A stretch of 64,000 nt of DNA. Source: Gp6-AA40 sp963818645. GTDB taxonomy: Bacteria; Acidobacteriota; Vicinamibacteria; Vicinamibacterales; UBA2999. Location: positions 62,001 through 126,000 of the forward strand of contig CAWFTF010000007.1 of NCBI GenBank assembly GCA_963818645.1, written 5' to 3'. Positions 1-8,812 of this stretch are shown piece by piece. The notes under the pieces are model-generated. The model was not told the origin of the DNA, did not search any database, and saw nothing but the letters and a program-made list of their open reading frames with translations. Within the stretch, counting starts at the first letter, position 1, and every line of letters begins with the position of its first letter. The translations under genes and the position numbers were made by a program.

Positions 1-489
1 GGCCTGCAGCTCGAATCACCGGTCACCAGCGAGAAAGCGCAAGTCGAAGACAGTGTCGTCGCTCGCGTGACTCGCGACGTCAAGGTCGGTGATCGCGTCG
101 CGATTCCGGCGGGCGCGAAGGCGCTTGGCGAAGTGACGTTGGTCGAGCGCGGCGGCAAGATGCGTGAGCGCGCACGTCTTGGCGTCAAGTTCACGTCTGT
201 CGTCCTTGCGGATGGAACGCGACTGCCGCTGCACACCGAGACGATCTTTCGCGAAGGCGATCCTCCCGGACGTGAGAGCGCTGCGAAGATCGGTGGTGGA
301 GCGATCGGCGGCGCCATCATCGGAGGCATTCTGGGTGGCGCGAAGGGTGCGGCGATTGGCGGATCGATCGGCGCCGGTGCGGGCACGACCGCGGTTGTGG
401 CCGGAGATCGCAATCACGCGACGCTCTCTGCTGGAACGCCGCTGACGGTGAGGATCGAAGATCCCGTCACCGTGACGGTGGAGAAGTAA
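1..489 (+). CDS. Glycine-zipper protein, 5' end cut by window edge
   Basis: The reading frame is open from base 1, so the true start lies outside the window; the GTG at 67 is an internal codon. The visible 162 residues begin with a beta-rich part (about residues 20-90) and then show a Gly/Ala-rich helix-forming stretch (about bases 286-390) with repeated GGAIGG and GGILGG spacing, the pattern of a glycine zipper. Such segments insert in or pack at membranes in envelope proteins. The stop at 487-489 is followed by an inverted word repeat and convergent metK. No catalytic motif is visible. The exact function is unknown; an envelope-associated role is inferred from the zipper only. Confidence 0.7.
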   Translation, partial: GLQLESPVTSEKAQVEDSVVARVTRDVKVGDRVAIPAGAKALGEVTLVERGGKMRERARLGVKFTSVVLADGTRLPLHTETIFREGDPPGRESAAKIGGGAIGGAIIGGILGGAKGAAIGGSIGAGAGTTAVVAGDRNHATLSAGTPLTVRIEDPVTVTVEK

Positions 490-494
490 TTCGT

Positions 495-563
495 CAACTC
501 CCAACTCCCAACGATCCAACTCCCAATCGGATTTGGGAGTTGGAAGTTGGAGGTTGGGAGTTA
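495..563. repeat. Degenerate short-word inverted repeat
   Basis: Three copies of the word CCAACTCCCAA on the left (495-528) face copies of TTGGGAGTTGGAAGTT on the right (533-563). The two arms can fold into a long imperfect hairpin between the convergent ends of the first gene and metK. There is no U-tract. The same word recurs inside the penicillin acylase gene near 45300. Confidence 0.8.
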
Positions 564-577
564 AGTCGTTCTGACCC

Positions 578-1762
<1,185 letters not shown>

Positions 1763-1880
1763 AAAGCTCCAAAAAAAAGCCCGCGATGGTCGCGGGCTGA
1801 TTCGCGACTTAGACAGATCAGCCGGCTTTCCGGCTGTGCGGCCCATCAAGTCGTGGAAATCGCCGCACGAACGACCCTTT
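1763..1880 (-). promoter_or_regulatory. Structured metK leader with terminator-like hairpin
   Basis: Read on the minus strand the leader can form: a 7-bp stem GTGCGGC/GCCGCAC (1862-1868 with 1836-1842); a 6-bp hairpin AGCCGG-AAAG-CCGGCT (1820-1835); and a 9-bp hairpin AGCCCGCGA-CCA-TCGCGGGCT (1778-1798) running into eight T, then GGAG and the metK ATG. A competing stem GTCGC/GCGAC (1804-1808 with 1789-1793) would disrupt the terminator. This arrangement suggests an attenuator or riboswitch. I do not recognise the SAM-I consensus; the ligand is unknown. Confidence 0.55.
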
Positions 1881-1911
1881 AGTATCGTTCGCGCGTCTTC
1901 GACAGTGTCAA
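1881..1911 (-). promoter_or_regulatory. Predicted metK promoter
   Basis: On the minus strand TTGACA (1906-1911) lies 19 bases from GATACT (1881-1886), a good sigma-70-like pair. Transcription would begin near 1873 and give a leader of roughly 110 nt ahead of metK. Confidence 0.5.
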
Positions 1912-1957
1912 CGACCGAGTGACGTACGGAGGTAAGATTCCAGTTCTGGAGGGCGGT

Positions 1958-2491
1958 ATGCGATTTCAAATGCTGTCGGTCATCGCGGTGGTCGCACTCA
2001 TGGCGGCGTCGACGTCGGCTCAGGTGAAGAAGTCTGAAATGCCAGGCGTCCGCAACTATTCCCGTGTGGATGCGACGGTTGGGTGTGGCGGGGCCGTGGA
2101 TCCGTCCGCCATGTCGGCCCTCAAGAAAGAGGGTTATGTCTCGGTGATCAACCTCAGGTTGGCCAATGAAGCCGGGGCCGATATCGATGCCGGCCGTGCC
2201 GCGGCTCAGTCTGCGGGCCTCAAGTACATCCATCTGCCGTTCAACGCTGCGGCGCCGGATCCCAAGGTCGTCTCTGACTTCCTGGGTGCCGTTGCCGACA
2301 AGAGCAACCAGCCCGTGTTCGTCCATTGCGGCTCGGCCAACCGTGTGGGCGCGGTGTGGATGATCAAGCGCGTACTGCAGGACGGATGGGCCGTGGATCG
2401 GGCGCAAACCGAGGCAGAAGCCATCGGTCTGCAGAACCCGCAGCTCGTGGCGTTCGCGAACACCTACATCAAGGAACACGCCAAGAAGTAG
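1958..2491 (+). CDS. Secreted protein-tyrosine/dual-specificity phosphatase-like protein
   Basis: 177 residues with an N-terminal signal peptide (hydrophobic LSVIAVVALMAAS, cleavage likely after SAQ). The body resembles the DUF442/phosphatase fold: it has the P-loop HCGSANRVG (HCx5R, about residue 118), which carries the catalytic Cys and Arg of protein-tyrosine phosphatases, and an upstream VINLR strand typical of this family. Expected in the periplasm. A GTG at 1919 is in frame, but ATG 1958 is preceded by GGAGGG at good spacing and puts the signal peptide at the N-terminus. Divergent from metK. Substrate is unknown; some relatives act in sulfide or polyphosphate-related pathways, so phosphatase activity is only inferred from the P-loop. 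Confidence 0.8.
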   Translation: MRFQMLSVIAVVALMAASTSAQVKKSEMPGVRNYSRVDATVGCGGAVDPSAMSALKKEGYVSVINLRLANEAGADIDAGRAAAQSAGLKYIHLPFNAAAPDPKVVSDFLGAVADKSNQPVFVHCGSANRVGAVWMIKRVLQDGWAVDRAQTEAEAIGLQNPQLVAFANTYIKEHAKK

Positions 2492-2512
2492 ACGCGACAA
2501 CGATTAGCCGCG

Positions 2513-2559
2513 ATACGAGTCGAATCAACTGAGGCCATTTAGTATGATTCGACTCGTAT
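2513..2559. promoter_or_regulatory. 15-bp perfect inverted repeat across the start of the TOBE regulator
   Basis: ATACGAGTCGAATCA (2513-2527) and TGATTCGACTCGTAT (2545-2559) are exact reverse complements separated by 17 bases. The right arm overlaps the start codon at 2544. It could be an operator for the encoded DNA-binding protein or an mRNA hairpin hiding the start codon. Confidence 0.75.
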
Positions 2560-2984
2560 GGCAGTCGCTCCTTACCGTGCGCAAGGCCGCAGAGCGGATG
2601 GGCGTCGGGTACTCCACGTTCAAGCAGTGGATCTACAAAGGCACGATCCGCACGGTGCGAACCGGGGGCGGTCACCATCGCGTCCCCGAGGCGGAGGTCG
2701 AGCGGCTCCTCGCCTCGCAGGGCAAACTCCCCCGCGCCAGCAGACGCTCGGCGCCCACGCCTGGTGTGCTCGTCGCTCTCAGCGGCCGTAATCAGCTGCG
2801 CGGAATCGTGGATGAAATTCGAGTCGACGGCCTCCTGGCGCAGGTGCGCCTGCGCATCGGCGACCAGCAACTCACCGCCGTCATCACTCGCGACGGCGTC
2901 GAGGCACTCAAGCTCAAACGCGGCCATCCTGCGGTCGCCGTCATCAAGGCGACCGAAGTGATGATCGCGCGCGAGCCTGACTGA
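2544..2984 (+). CDS. HTH (excisionase/MerR-type) regulator with TOBE domain
   Basis: 146 residues. Residues about 9-60 form an excisionase-type winged helix-turn-helix (LLTVRKAAERMGVGYSTFKQW followed by a GGGHHR wing). Residues about 73-143 form a single TOBE domain of the molybdate-binding class (NQLRGIVDEIRVDGLLAQV). Proteins of this architecture are small molybdate or tungstate-responsive or molybdopterin-binding regulators, but no mod or moa genes are seen nearby, so the ligand is inferred. The start ATG 2544 has no clear Shine-Dalgarno sequence and sits inside a 15-bp inverted repeat. It ends 49 bases before the his leader peptide. Confidence 0.8.
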   Translation: MIRLVWQSLLTVRKAAERMGVGYSTFKQWIYKGTIRTVRTGGGHHRVPEAEVERLLASQGKLPRASRRSAPTPGVLVALSGRNQLRGIVDEIRVDGLLAQVRLRIGDQQLTAVITRDGVEALKLKRGHPAVAVIKATEVMIAREPD

Positions 2985-2991
2985 GCCCCAC

Positions 2992-3021
2992 TTGCAGCCG
3001 GCTCGGGCGATCAGCTACTCT
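2992..3021 (+). promoter_or_regulatory. Predicted his operon promoter
   Basis: TTGCAG (2992-2997) and TACTCT (3016-3021) are separated by 18 bases. Transcription would start about 3028, only some five bases before the leader-peptide ATG at 3033, so the leader peptide would be translated from a nearly leaderless transcript. Confidence 0.45.
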
Positions 3022-3032
3022 TGAAGACCTCG

Positions 3033-3116
3033 ATGTCGAACGGTCTCCGCCACGCGCATCACCATCACCACGGCCATCATGGCCGCCCGGCGGGTGTGTG
3101 CGCGCGAACGGACTAG
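3033..3116 (+). CDS. hisL: his operon leader peptide (attenuator)
   Basis: A 27-codon frame from ATG 3033 to TAG 3114-3116. It contains eight histidine codons in a ten-codon core, HAHHHHHGHH, using both CAT and CAC. It sits just upstream of an intrinsic terminator (3146-3180) and the hisI-G-D-C-B-H-F-A operon. In enteric bacteria ribosome stalling at such His codons when charged His-tRNA is scarce prevents the terminator from forming. The position and composition make the same role very likely here. There is no strong Shine-Dalgarno sequence; the predicted transcript start leaves only a few bases before ATG. Too short to be found by ordinary gene calling. Confidence 0.85.
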   Translation: MSNGLRHAHHHHHGHHGRPAGVCARTD

Positions 3117-3145
3117 ACCTCGACTGACAGAACCCGAGATTGCGC

Positions 3146-3180
3146 AAACCCCGCCGGACCACCGAGCGGGGTTTTTGTTT
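3146..3180 (+). terminator. his attenuator terminator
   Basis: AAACCCCGC (3146-3154) pairs with GCGGGGTTT (3166-3174) around an 11-base loop and runs into TTTTTGTTT. It lies 30 bases after the leader-peptide stop codon and before hisI, the expected position for an attenuator. Confidence 0.85.
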
Positions 3181-3183
3181 GTA

Positions 3184-3229
3184 CGGAACCTGGAACCTGG
3201 AACCCGGAACCGGAACCTGGAACCCGGCA
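3184..3229 (+). repeat. GGAACCT word repeat between attenuator and hisI
   Basis: Six near-copies of GGAACCTGGAACC-type words in direct order between the his terminator and hisI. The same word family forms the large inverted repeat at 47598-47772. Confidence 0.75.
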
Positions 3230-3246
3230 GATCACGAGAAACGACG

Positions 3247-3573
3247 ATGGACTATTCGAAACTGGACGGCCTGATACCTGCGGTCGTGCAGGATCACCAG
3301 AGCGGCGAAGTGCTGATGGTCGGCTTCATGAACCAGGAAGCCTGGGACGTGACGCGTACGACCGGCTACGTCACGTTCTTCAGCCGCACTCGCAACAAGC
3401 TGTGGACCAAAGGCGAGACGTCCGGAAACCGCCTGGCCGTTCGCGACGTGCTCATCGACTGCGACGAGGACACGGTGCTCGTCAAAGCCGAGCGCCTTGG
3501 CGATGGCAACGTCTGCCATACCGGTGAGCGCACCTGCTTCTTTCAACGCGTGGAGGGCGTGACGATTCCATGA
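3247..3573 (+). CDS. hisI: Phosphoribosyl-AMP cyclohydrolase
   Basis: Third step of histidine synthesis: opens the adenine ring of phosphoribosyl-AMP. The 108-residue protein shows the family signature YVTFFSRTRNKLWTKGETSGN, the metal-binding DCDEDT and the conserved GNVCHTGERTCF with the catalytic Cys residues. It is a stand-alone HisI domain; the HisE pyrophosphatase domain found fused to it in many bacteria is absent and hisE is not in this operon. First structural gene after the attenuator; its stop overlaps the ATG of hisG (ATGA), implying translational coupling. Confidence 0.96.
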   Translation: MDYSKLDGLIPAVVQDHQSGEVLMVGFMNQEAWDVTRTTGYVTFFSRTRNKLWTKGETSGNRLAVRDVLIDCDEDTVLVKAERLGDGNVCHTGERTCFFQRVEGVTIP

Positions 3574-4458
3574 AGCTCAAGCTGGGAATTCCCAAAGGCT
3601 CTCTTCAGGATGCGACGATTCATCTCTTCGCACGTGCCGGCTTCAACATCTACGTGAGCACGCGATCCTACTTCCCGTCGATCGACGATCCCGAGATCGA
3701 GTGCATGTTGATTCGCGCGCAGGAGATGGCACGCTACGTCTGCGACGGCGTCATCGATGCCGGCCTGACCGGACAGGACTGGATCGCCGAGCACAAGCTC
3801 GGAGGCGCCGACGAAGCACTCGCTCACGCCGATTGCCGACCTCATATACGCGAAACAGAGCTTTGGCAAAGTGCGATGGGTGCTCGCCGCGCCGGAAGAC
3901 TCGCGCTTCAAGGTCGCGACAGACTTTGCCAACGCCACGATCGCCACCGAGCTCGTTCGCGTCACCAAGGCGTACTTCGACAAACTCAATGTTCCGGTGA
4001 ACGTCGAGTTCTCCTGGGGCGCAACCGAGGTCAAACCTCCGGTTCTTGCCGACGCCATCGTCGAAGCCACCGAGACCGGCTCGACGCTGCGGGCGAATCG
4101 CCTGCGCATCCTCGACACCGTGATGGAGTCGAACACGCAGCTCATCGCCAACGACGTGGCGCTCGCCGACGAATGGAAGCGCACGAAGATCGAGAACATC
4201 GCGCTGCTGCTGCGCGCCGCCATCGAGGCGCAGGGCCGCGTGGGACTGATGTTGAACGTCCGCCGTGCGGACCTCGAACGAGTGCTGGCGCTCTTGCCTG
4301 CGTTGCAGCGGCCGACGATCTCGTCGCTGAGCGACAACGAGTGGGTCGCTGTGAACACGATCATCGAGGAGCGCACGGTGCGCGACCTGATTCCGAGACT
4401 CAAGGCGGCGGGCGGGCAGGGCATCGTCGAGTATCCGCTCAACAAGATTGTTGTGTAG
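3570..4458 (+). CDS. hisG: ATP phosphoribosyltransferase, long form (one-base frameshift)
   Basis: Commits ATP and PRPP to histidine synthesis. The N-terminal frame (MKLKLGIPKGSLQDATIHLF, then DAGLTGQDWI) runs to about 3800; the conserved continuation IADLIYAKQSFGKVRW lies in the +1 frame. Removing one base near 3800 (in CTCGGAGGCGCC) gives 295 residues, the length of long-form HisG. The C-terminal ACT-like regulatory domain is present and ends in GQGIVEYPLNKIVV, so histidine feedback is expected and HisZ should not be needed. The indel is probably a sequence error, since downstream his genes are intact. Starts at ATGA overlapping hisI. Confidence 0.9.
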
Positions 4459-4489
4459 TCGGTAGGTGGCTCGGTAGCTAGGTGATCAC

Positions 4490-5788
4490 GTGTTGAAGAT
4501 TGTCGAGTCCACCAATCGGCGCGCGGTCGAGGCGTTGCTCTCGCCGAAGCGGTCGCGCGACGCGGCAACCGATCGTCGAGTTGCAACGATCGTCTCCGAC
4601 GTGCGTCGCAAGGGCGATCGCGCCTTGCTCAAGTACGCGAAGTCCCTCGACGGCCTTACGGGCCCTATCGAGATCTCGCGGCCTGAGATGCAGACAGCCG
4701 CGGCGACGGTACCGAAGTCAGTGCGCGCCGCGATTCGCGCTGCGGCGAGGAATATTCGCGCGGTGGCGACCCGTCAGGTGCCTCGATCGTGGCGTGTCGG
4801 CATCACCGCAGGTGTCAGCGTGGAACAGCGTGTCATCCCGCTCGACCGCGTGGGCTGCTACGTCCCCGGCGGACGATACCCGCTGCCCTCATCGCTGCTG
4901 ATGACCGCTATCCCCGCCGTCGCCGCCGGCGTGCGTGACGTCGTGGCGGTGTGCCCGCGACCCGAGCCTGTCGTGATGGCGGCCGCAATCGAAGCGGGCG
5001 TCTCCCGACTATTCAGGCTTGGTGGTGCGCATGCGATTGCCGCGCTCGCATACGGAACGGAATCGGTGCCGCGCGTGGACAAGATCGTCGGGCCCGGCAA
5101 TCGCTGGGTCGCGTCGGCGAAGGCGCTCGTCGCCTCTGACTGTGGAATCGACTTCTACGCCGGCCCGAGCGAGATTCTGCTGCTGTCGTCGAACGGCGAC
5201 CCGGCCTGGATCGCGGCCGATCTGATTGCACAGGCCGAGCACGATCCCGATGCGCGCGCAGTTCTCATCACACCCAACCGCAAGCTCGCGGCGCAGGTCG
5301 CTACGGAAGTCGCGGCTCGAATGCCTGCCGATGGCCCGGCTCGCCTGTCGATGAAGCGACATGGCGGCGTCATCGTGACGCGGTCGCAGGCCGAAGCGAT
5401 CGCGCTCGCCAACGCCGCCGCGCCCGAGCACATGGTCGTCGACGATGAAGCGACGGCGGCGCAGATCAAATGCGTGGGCTCGTTGTTCGTCGGCAGTTGG
5501 ACGGCGCAGGTCGCCGGTGACTACGCGATTGGCTCGAATCACGTGCTGCCGACAGCTGGTGCGGCACGTGTCCGCGGAGGACTGTCCGCCGCGGATTTCG
5601 TCCGGCAGGTCACCGTGCAACGTGTCACGCGCGCCGGGCTGTCGCGTATCGGTGGCAGCGTGATCGATCTGGCACGAGCGGAAGGACTTCACGCGCACGC
5701 GGAGTCGATCGTCGTTCGACTCGGAGGCTCGGCGGGTGCCCTGAGCGACAGTCGCAAGGCAAAGAACAGGACCCGTCCTAAATCATGA
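4490..5788 (+). CDS. hisD: Histidinol dehydrogenase
   Basis: Final two oxidations from histidinol to histidine, NAD- and zinc-dependent. 432 residues, normal length. Conserved features seen: VGCYVPGGRYPLPSSLLM, the NAD-site GPGNRWVASAK, IAQAEHDPDA with the zinc ligands Gln and His, AAPEHM with the catalytic Glu-His, GSNHVLPTAG, and EGLHAHAESI with the last His ligand. The start is GTG 4490; the 31-base gap after hisG contains a short GGTAGGTGG-like word repeat. The last codons overlap ATG of hisC at 5785. The Lys/Arg-rich tail after residue 415 is not conserved in the family. Confidence 0.97.
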   Translation: MLKIVESTNRRAVEALLSPKRSRDAATDRRVATIVSDVRRKGDRALLKYAKSLDGLTGPIEISRPEMQTAAATVPKSVRAAIRAAARNIRAVATRQVPRSWRVGITAGVSVEQRVIPLDRVGCYVPGGRYPLPSSLLMTAIPAVAAGVRDVVAVCPRPEPVVMAAAIEAGVSRLFRLGGAHAIAALAYGTESVPRVDKIVGPGNRWVASAKALVASDCGIDFYAGPSEILLLSSNGDPAWIAADLIAQAEHDPDARAVLITPNRKLAAQVATEVAARMPADGPARLSMKRHGGVIVTRSQAEAIALANAAAPEHMVVDDEATAAQIKCVGSLFVGSWTAQVAGDYAIGSNHVLPTAGAARVRGGLSAADFVRQVTVQRVTRAGLSRIGGSVIDLARAEGLHAHAESIVVRLGGSAGALSDSRKAKNRTRPKS

Positions 5789-6828
5789 TGCGCTTACAGG
5801 GATATCCCGATCCGGGCGACGGTCTGCGGCTGCACCTGAACGAAAACACGGGCGGCTGCTCGCCTCGCGTCCTCGACGCGATCAAGAAGATGCAGACGAC
5901 GGACGTGTCGACGTATCCGTCGTATCCGGAGCTCGTGCGCGCGTGCGCGCGTCACTTCGACGTCGATCCTGACTGGGTGCTGCTCACGAACGGCCTCGAC
6001 GAAGGGATCCTGATGGCCGCGGTCGGTCACATCTCTCGTGCGCGGGTCCACGACGCGGAAACGATCATCCCGCTGCCGGCGTTCGATCCGTATCCGAACT
6101 CGACGTCGGCCGTCGGCGCAACCGCTGTTCGAATACCGCCAGGACCCGAGTTCGTGTTTCCGACTGATGCCGTCATCGCCGCGGTCACGCCGCGGACGAG
6201 GATGATCTTCCTGAACACACCGAGCAATCCGACCGGCCGCCTGATCCCGATTCCGGATCTCCGCCGCATCGCGGACGCCGCGCCTCGTGCCGTCGTCCTG
6301 ATCGACGAGGCCTACATCGAGTTCGGCGGCACGTCGTTTCTGCCAGAGCTTCGCAACTACCCGAATGTGCTCGTCGGGCGCACGTTCTCCAAGGCATACG
6401 GGCTCGCCGGCATGCGCGTCGGTGTCGTCATCGGGCAACCGGAGTCACTCGACCCCGTGCGTGCGGTCACTCTCCCCTTCAACATCAACGCGGTTGCAAT
6501 GGCGGCAACGCTGGCGGCGCTCGAGGACCACGAGTTTCTTCCGCGATACGCGGAACAAGTCGCGGAGTCGCGCGAGCGGCTCTATGCCGCGTGCACGCGA
6601 CTCGGCCTCGAGCACTGGGAGAGCGCGGCGAACTTCGTGATGGTCCGGGTCGGCGACAAGGTCACGCAGGTGGTCGAGGCACTCGGCCGCCGCGGCGTCC
6701 ACGTGCGAGACCGCTCGAAGGATCCGGCGACGCCTGGATGTATTCGCGTCACGGCCGGTCTGTTGAGTCACACAGATGCTGCAATCGCTGCGCTGGAATC
6801 GGTCATGTCCGGGAAGGACGCGCGATGA
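5785..6828 (+). CDS. hisC: Histidinol-phosphate aminotransferase
   Basis: PLP enzyme that transaminates imidazole-acetol phosphate with glutamate. 347 residues. N-terminal LHLNENTGG, the LIDEAYIEF strand with the cofactor-binding Asp and Tyr, and RTFSKAYGLAGMRVG with the PLP-lysine are all present, as is the C-terminal GCIRVTAG substrate-binding Arg. Start overlaps the stop of hisD (ATGATG; a second ATG at 5788 is equally possible) and the stop overlaps ATG of hisB. Fold-type I class II aminotransferase; the operon position fixes the specificity. Confidence 0.95.
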   Translation: MMRLQGYPDPGDGLRLHLNENTGGCSPRVLDAIKKMQTTDVSTYPSYPELVRACARHFDVDPDWVLLTNGLDEGILMAAVGHISRARVHDAETIIPLPAFDPYPNSTSAVGATAVRIPPGPEFVFPTDAVIAAVTPRTRMIFLNTPSNPTGRLIPIPDLRRIADAAPRAVVLIDEAYIEFGGTSFLPELRNYPNVLVGRTFSKAYGLAGMRVGVVIGQPESLDPVRAVTLPFNINAVAMAATLAALEDHEFLPRYAEQVAESRERLYAACTRLGLEHWESAANFVMVRVGDKVTQVVEALGRRGVHVRDRSKDPATPGCIRVTAGLLSHTDAAIAALESVMSGKDAR

Positions 6829-7421
6829 GCAAAGCCCGCGTAGCGAAATTCGATCGCCAGACCACCGAGACGCAGATCACGGGCGCGCTGACGGTTGACG
6901 GCCAGGGCCGCTACAACGTGCGGACCGGGATTCGCTTCTTCGACCACATGCTCGAGCTGTTCACACGGCACGGCGGCTTCGACCTGACGCTCGCCGCGAC
7001 CGGCGACCTCGACGTCGATCAGCATCACACGGTCGAGGACGTCGGCATCGTGCTCGGTGAGGCGGTGCTCAAAGCCCTCGGCGATCGCAAGGGGATCAAC
7101 CGCGCTGGCTACTTCGTCATGCCGATGGACGAAACGCTGGCCGTGGCCGCCATCGATCTCAGCGGCCGCCCGCACGCCGTCGTCGATCTGAAAGTGCGCG
7201 TGCGCATGGTCGGCGACCTGCAGACGGAACTGGTGCACGACTTCTTCGACGGCTTCGCATCGGGAGCGCGCGCAAATGTCCACGTGAAGGTGCTCTACGG
7301 CCGTTCGAGTCATCACCACATCGAAGCGGTCTTCAAGGCATTCGCGCGCGCACTGCGAGTGGCCTGTGCGAAGGACGCGCGCCTGGCCAGAATGCTGCCG
7401 AGCACGAAGGGGTTGTTGTGA
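6825..7421 (+). CDS. hisB: Imidazoleglycerol-phosphate dehydratase
   Basis: Dehydrates imidazole-glycerol phosphate to imidazole-acetol phosphate with manganese. 198 residues, the monofunctional form without the histidinol-phosphatase domain of enterics. The two duplicated metal motifs are seen as FFDHMLELFTRHG with DQHHTVEDVG and as LVHDFFDGFA with SSHHHIEAVFKA. Begins in ATGA with hisC and ends overlapping the GTG of hisH. No hisN or other histidinol-phosphatase gene is present in the window, so that step is encoded elsewhere. Confidence 0.97.
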   Translation: MSKARVAKFDRQTTETQITGALTVDGQGRYNVRTGIRFFDHMLELFTRHGGFDLTLAATGDLDVDQHHTVEDVGIVLGEAVLKALGDRKGINRAGYFVMPMDETLAVAAIDLSGRPHAVVDLKVRVRMVGDLQTELVHDFFDGFASGARANVHVKVLYGRSSHHHIEAVFKAFARALRVACAKDARLARMLPSTKGLL

Positions 7422-8023
7422 TTGCTCTCGTCGACTACGGCGCTGGAAATCTCACGTCTGTCCGCAAGGCGTTGACTGCCCTCGGCGCAGACTTCGTCGT
7501 CCCCTCGACCCCGGAGGAGTGCCGTCAGGCACGCGGTCTCATCGTCCCGGGCGTCGGCAACTTCGGCGCGACCGCCAGACTCGATTCGCCATGGCGTGAC
7601 GCGATCGGCCGCGCGGTGGCATCAGGAACGCCGCTGTTCGGCATCTGCGTCGGGATGCAGTGGCTGTTCGAGGGAAGCGACGAGGCGCCGGACGCCATCG
7701 GATTCGGCGCCATCGCCGGACGCATCGCGCGACTCGACGGCGATCCCGATCAGCGGCTGAAGGTGCCGCACGTCGGCTGGAACTCCCTCGACTTCCGCGG
7801 CTCCGCGAGGCTCCTCACAGGACTGACCTCGGGCGCGCAGGTGTACTTCACGCACTCCTTTGCCGCACCGGTCACACCCGAGTGCGTGGCCTCGACGACG
7901 CACGCGAACACGTTCTCGTCGGTGGTCGAGCGGGACAACATCTTCGGCGTGCAGTTCCACCCGGAGAAATCAGGCGACGCAGGGCTGGCGATCCTGCGCA
8001 ACTTCCTCGAGGTGTGCGCCTGA
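7418..8023 (+). CDS. hisH: Imidazole glycerol phosphate synthase, glutaminase subunit
   Basis: Class I glutamine amidotransferase that feeds ammonia to HisF. 201 residues. Shows DYGAGNLTSV at the N-terminus, the oxyanion strand PGVGNFG, the nucleophile elbow GICVGMQWLFEGS with the catalytic Cys, and the His-Glu pair in GVQFHPEKSGD. Start codon is GTG 7418 within GTGA overlapping hisB; the stop overlaps the ATG of hisF (TGATG). Works as a heterodimer with the next gene's product. Confidence 0.97.
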   Translation: MIALVDYGAGNLTSVRKALTALGADFVVPSTPEECRQARGLIVPGVGNFGATARLDSPWRDAIGRAVASGTPLFGICVGMQWLFEGSDEAPDAIGFGAIAGRIARLDGDPDQRLKVPHVGWNSLDFRGSARLLTGLTSGAQVYFTHSFAAPVTPECVASTTHANTFSSVVERDNIFGVQFHPEKSGDAGLAILRNFLEVCA

Positions 8024-8778
8024 TGCTCACCAAGCGCATCATCGCCTGCATGGACGTCCGTAACGGACAGGTCGTCAAGGGCGTGCAGTTCCAGCAACTC
8101 CGGCACGCGGGCGATCCGGCGGAGCTCGCGAAGCGGTACAACGTCGAAGGCATCGACGAAGTCGTGGTGCTCGACATCACCGCGACGCTCGAAAGCCGCC
8201 AGGCGCTCGCTCGAACGATCAACGCCGTCGCGCACGAGATCTTTCTGCCGCTGACGGTCGGCGGCGGGATTCGATCCGAGGACGATGCCGCAGCCGCGAT
8301 CGATGCCGGCGCAGACAAAGTCAGTCTCAATACCGCGGCGCTTCGTCAGCCCGAGCTCATAACAACACTGGCCCGGCGTTACGGCAGCCAGGCGGTCATC
8401 GTCGCGATCGACGCCAAGCGGCGCGACGACGGCTTTGCTGTCTATGTGCGCAGCGGAACGACAGACGCGGCGCGCGACGCTGTCGCGTGGGCGAAAGAGG
8501 CGGAGTCGAGGGGAGCGGGCGAGATCCTGCTCACGTCGATGGATCGCGATGGTACGAAGGCCGGCTTCGATTGCGAGATGACGGCCGCGGTCTCCGACGC
8601 CGTCGACATTCCAGTGATTGCGTCGGGCGGCGCCGGTTCGGTCGATCACTTCGCCGACGTGTTCACACGCGGTCACGCCGATGCCGCGCTCGCCGCGTCG
8701 ATCTTTCACTACGCCGAGTCGAGCGTGACCGAGTTGAAGCGGCACTTGCGCACGCACGGAATCCCGGTCCGACTGTAA
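8023..8778 (+). CDS. hisF: Imidazole glycerol phosphate synthase, cyclase subunit
   Basis: TIM-barrel enzyme that uses ammonia from HisH to close the imidazole ring and release AICAR. 251 residues. Catalytic Asp residues lie in ACMDVRNGQVVKGVQF (about residue 11) and VAIDAKR (about residue 130); the phosphate loops VGGGIRS and ASGGAGS are present. The usual CLDV is CMDV here and the normal GASEA-type region is replaced by a slightly divergent DITATLESR, both conservative. ATG overlaps the hisH stop. A 34-base gap follows before hisA. Confidence 0.95.
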   Translation: MLTKRIIACMDVRNGQVVKGVQFQQLRHAGDPAELAKRYNVEGIDEVVVLDITATLESRQALARTINAVAHEIFLPLTVGGGIRSEDDAAAAIDAGADKVSLNTAALRQPELITTLARRYGSQAVIVAIDAKRRDDGFAVYVRSGTTDAARDAVAWAKEAESRGAGEILLTSMDRDGTKAGFDCEMTAAVSDAVDIPVIASGGAGSVDHFADVFTRGHADAALAASIFHYAESSVTELKRHLRTHGIPVRL

Positions 8779-8812
8779 ACGAACCCTCGTTCAGCTTCTG
8801 TAAAGCCACCGC

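Noticed and set aside
1763..1880. SAM-I (S-box) riboswitch before metK
   Set aside because: The leader lacks the S-box core and its kink-turn/four-way junction pattern; only generic hairpins and a terminator are visible.
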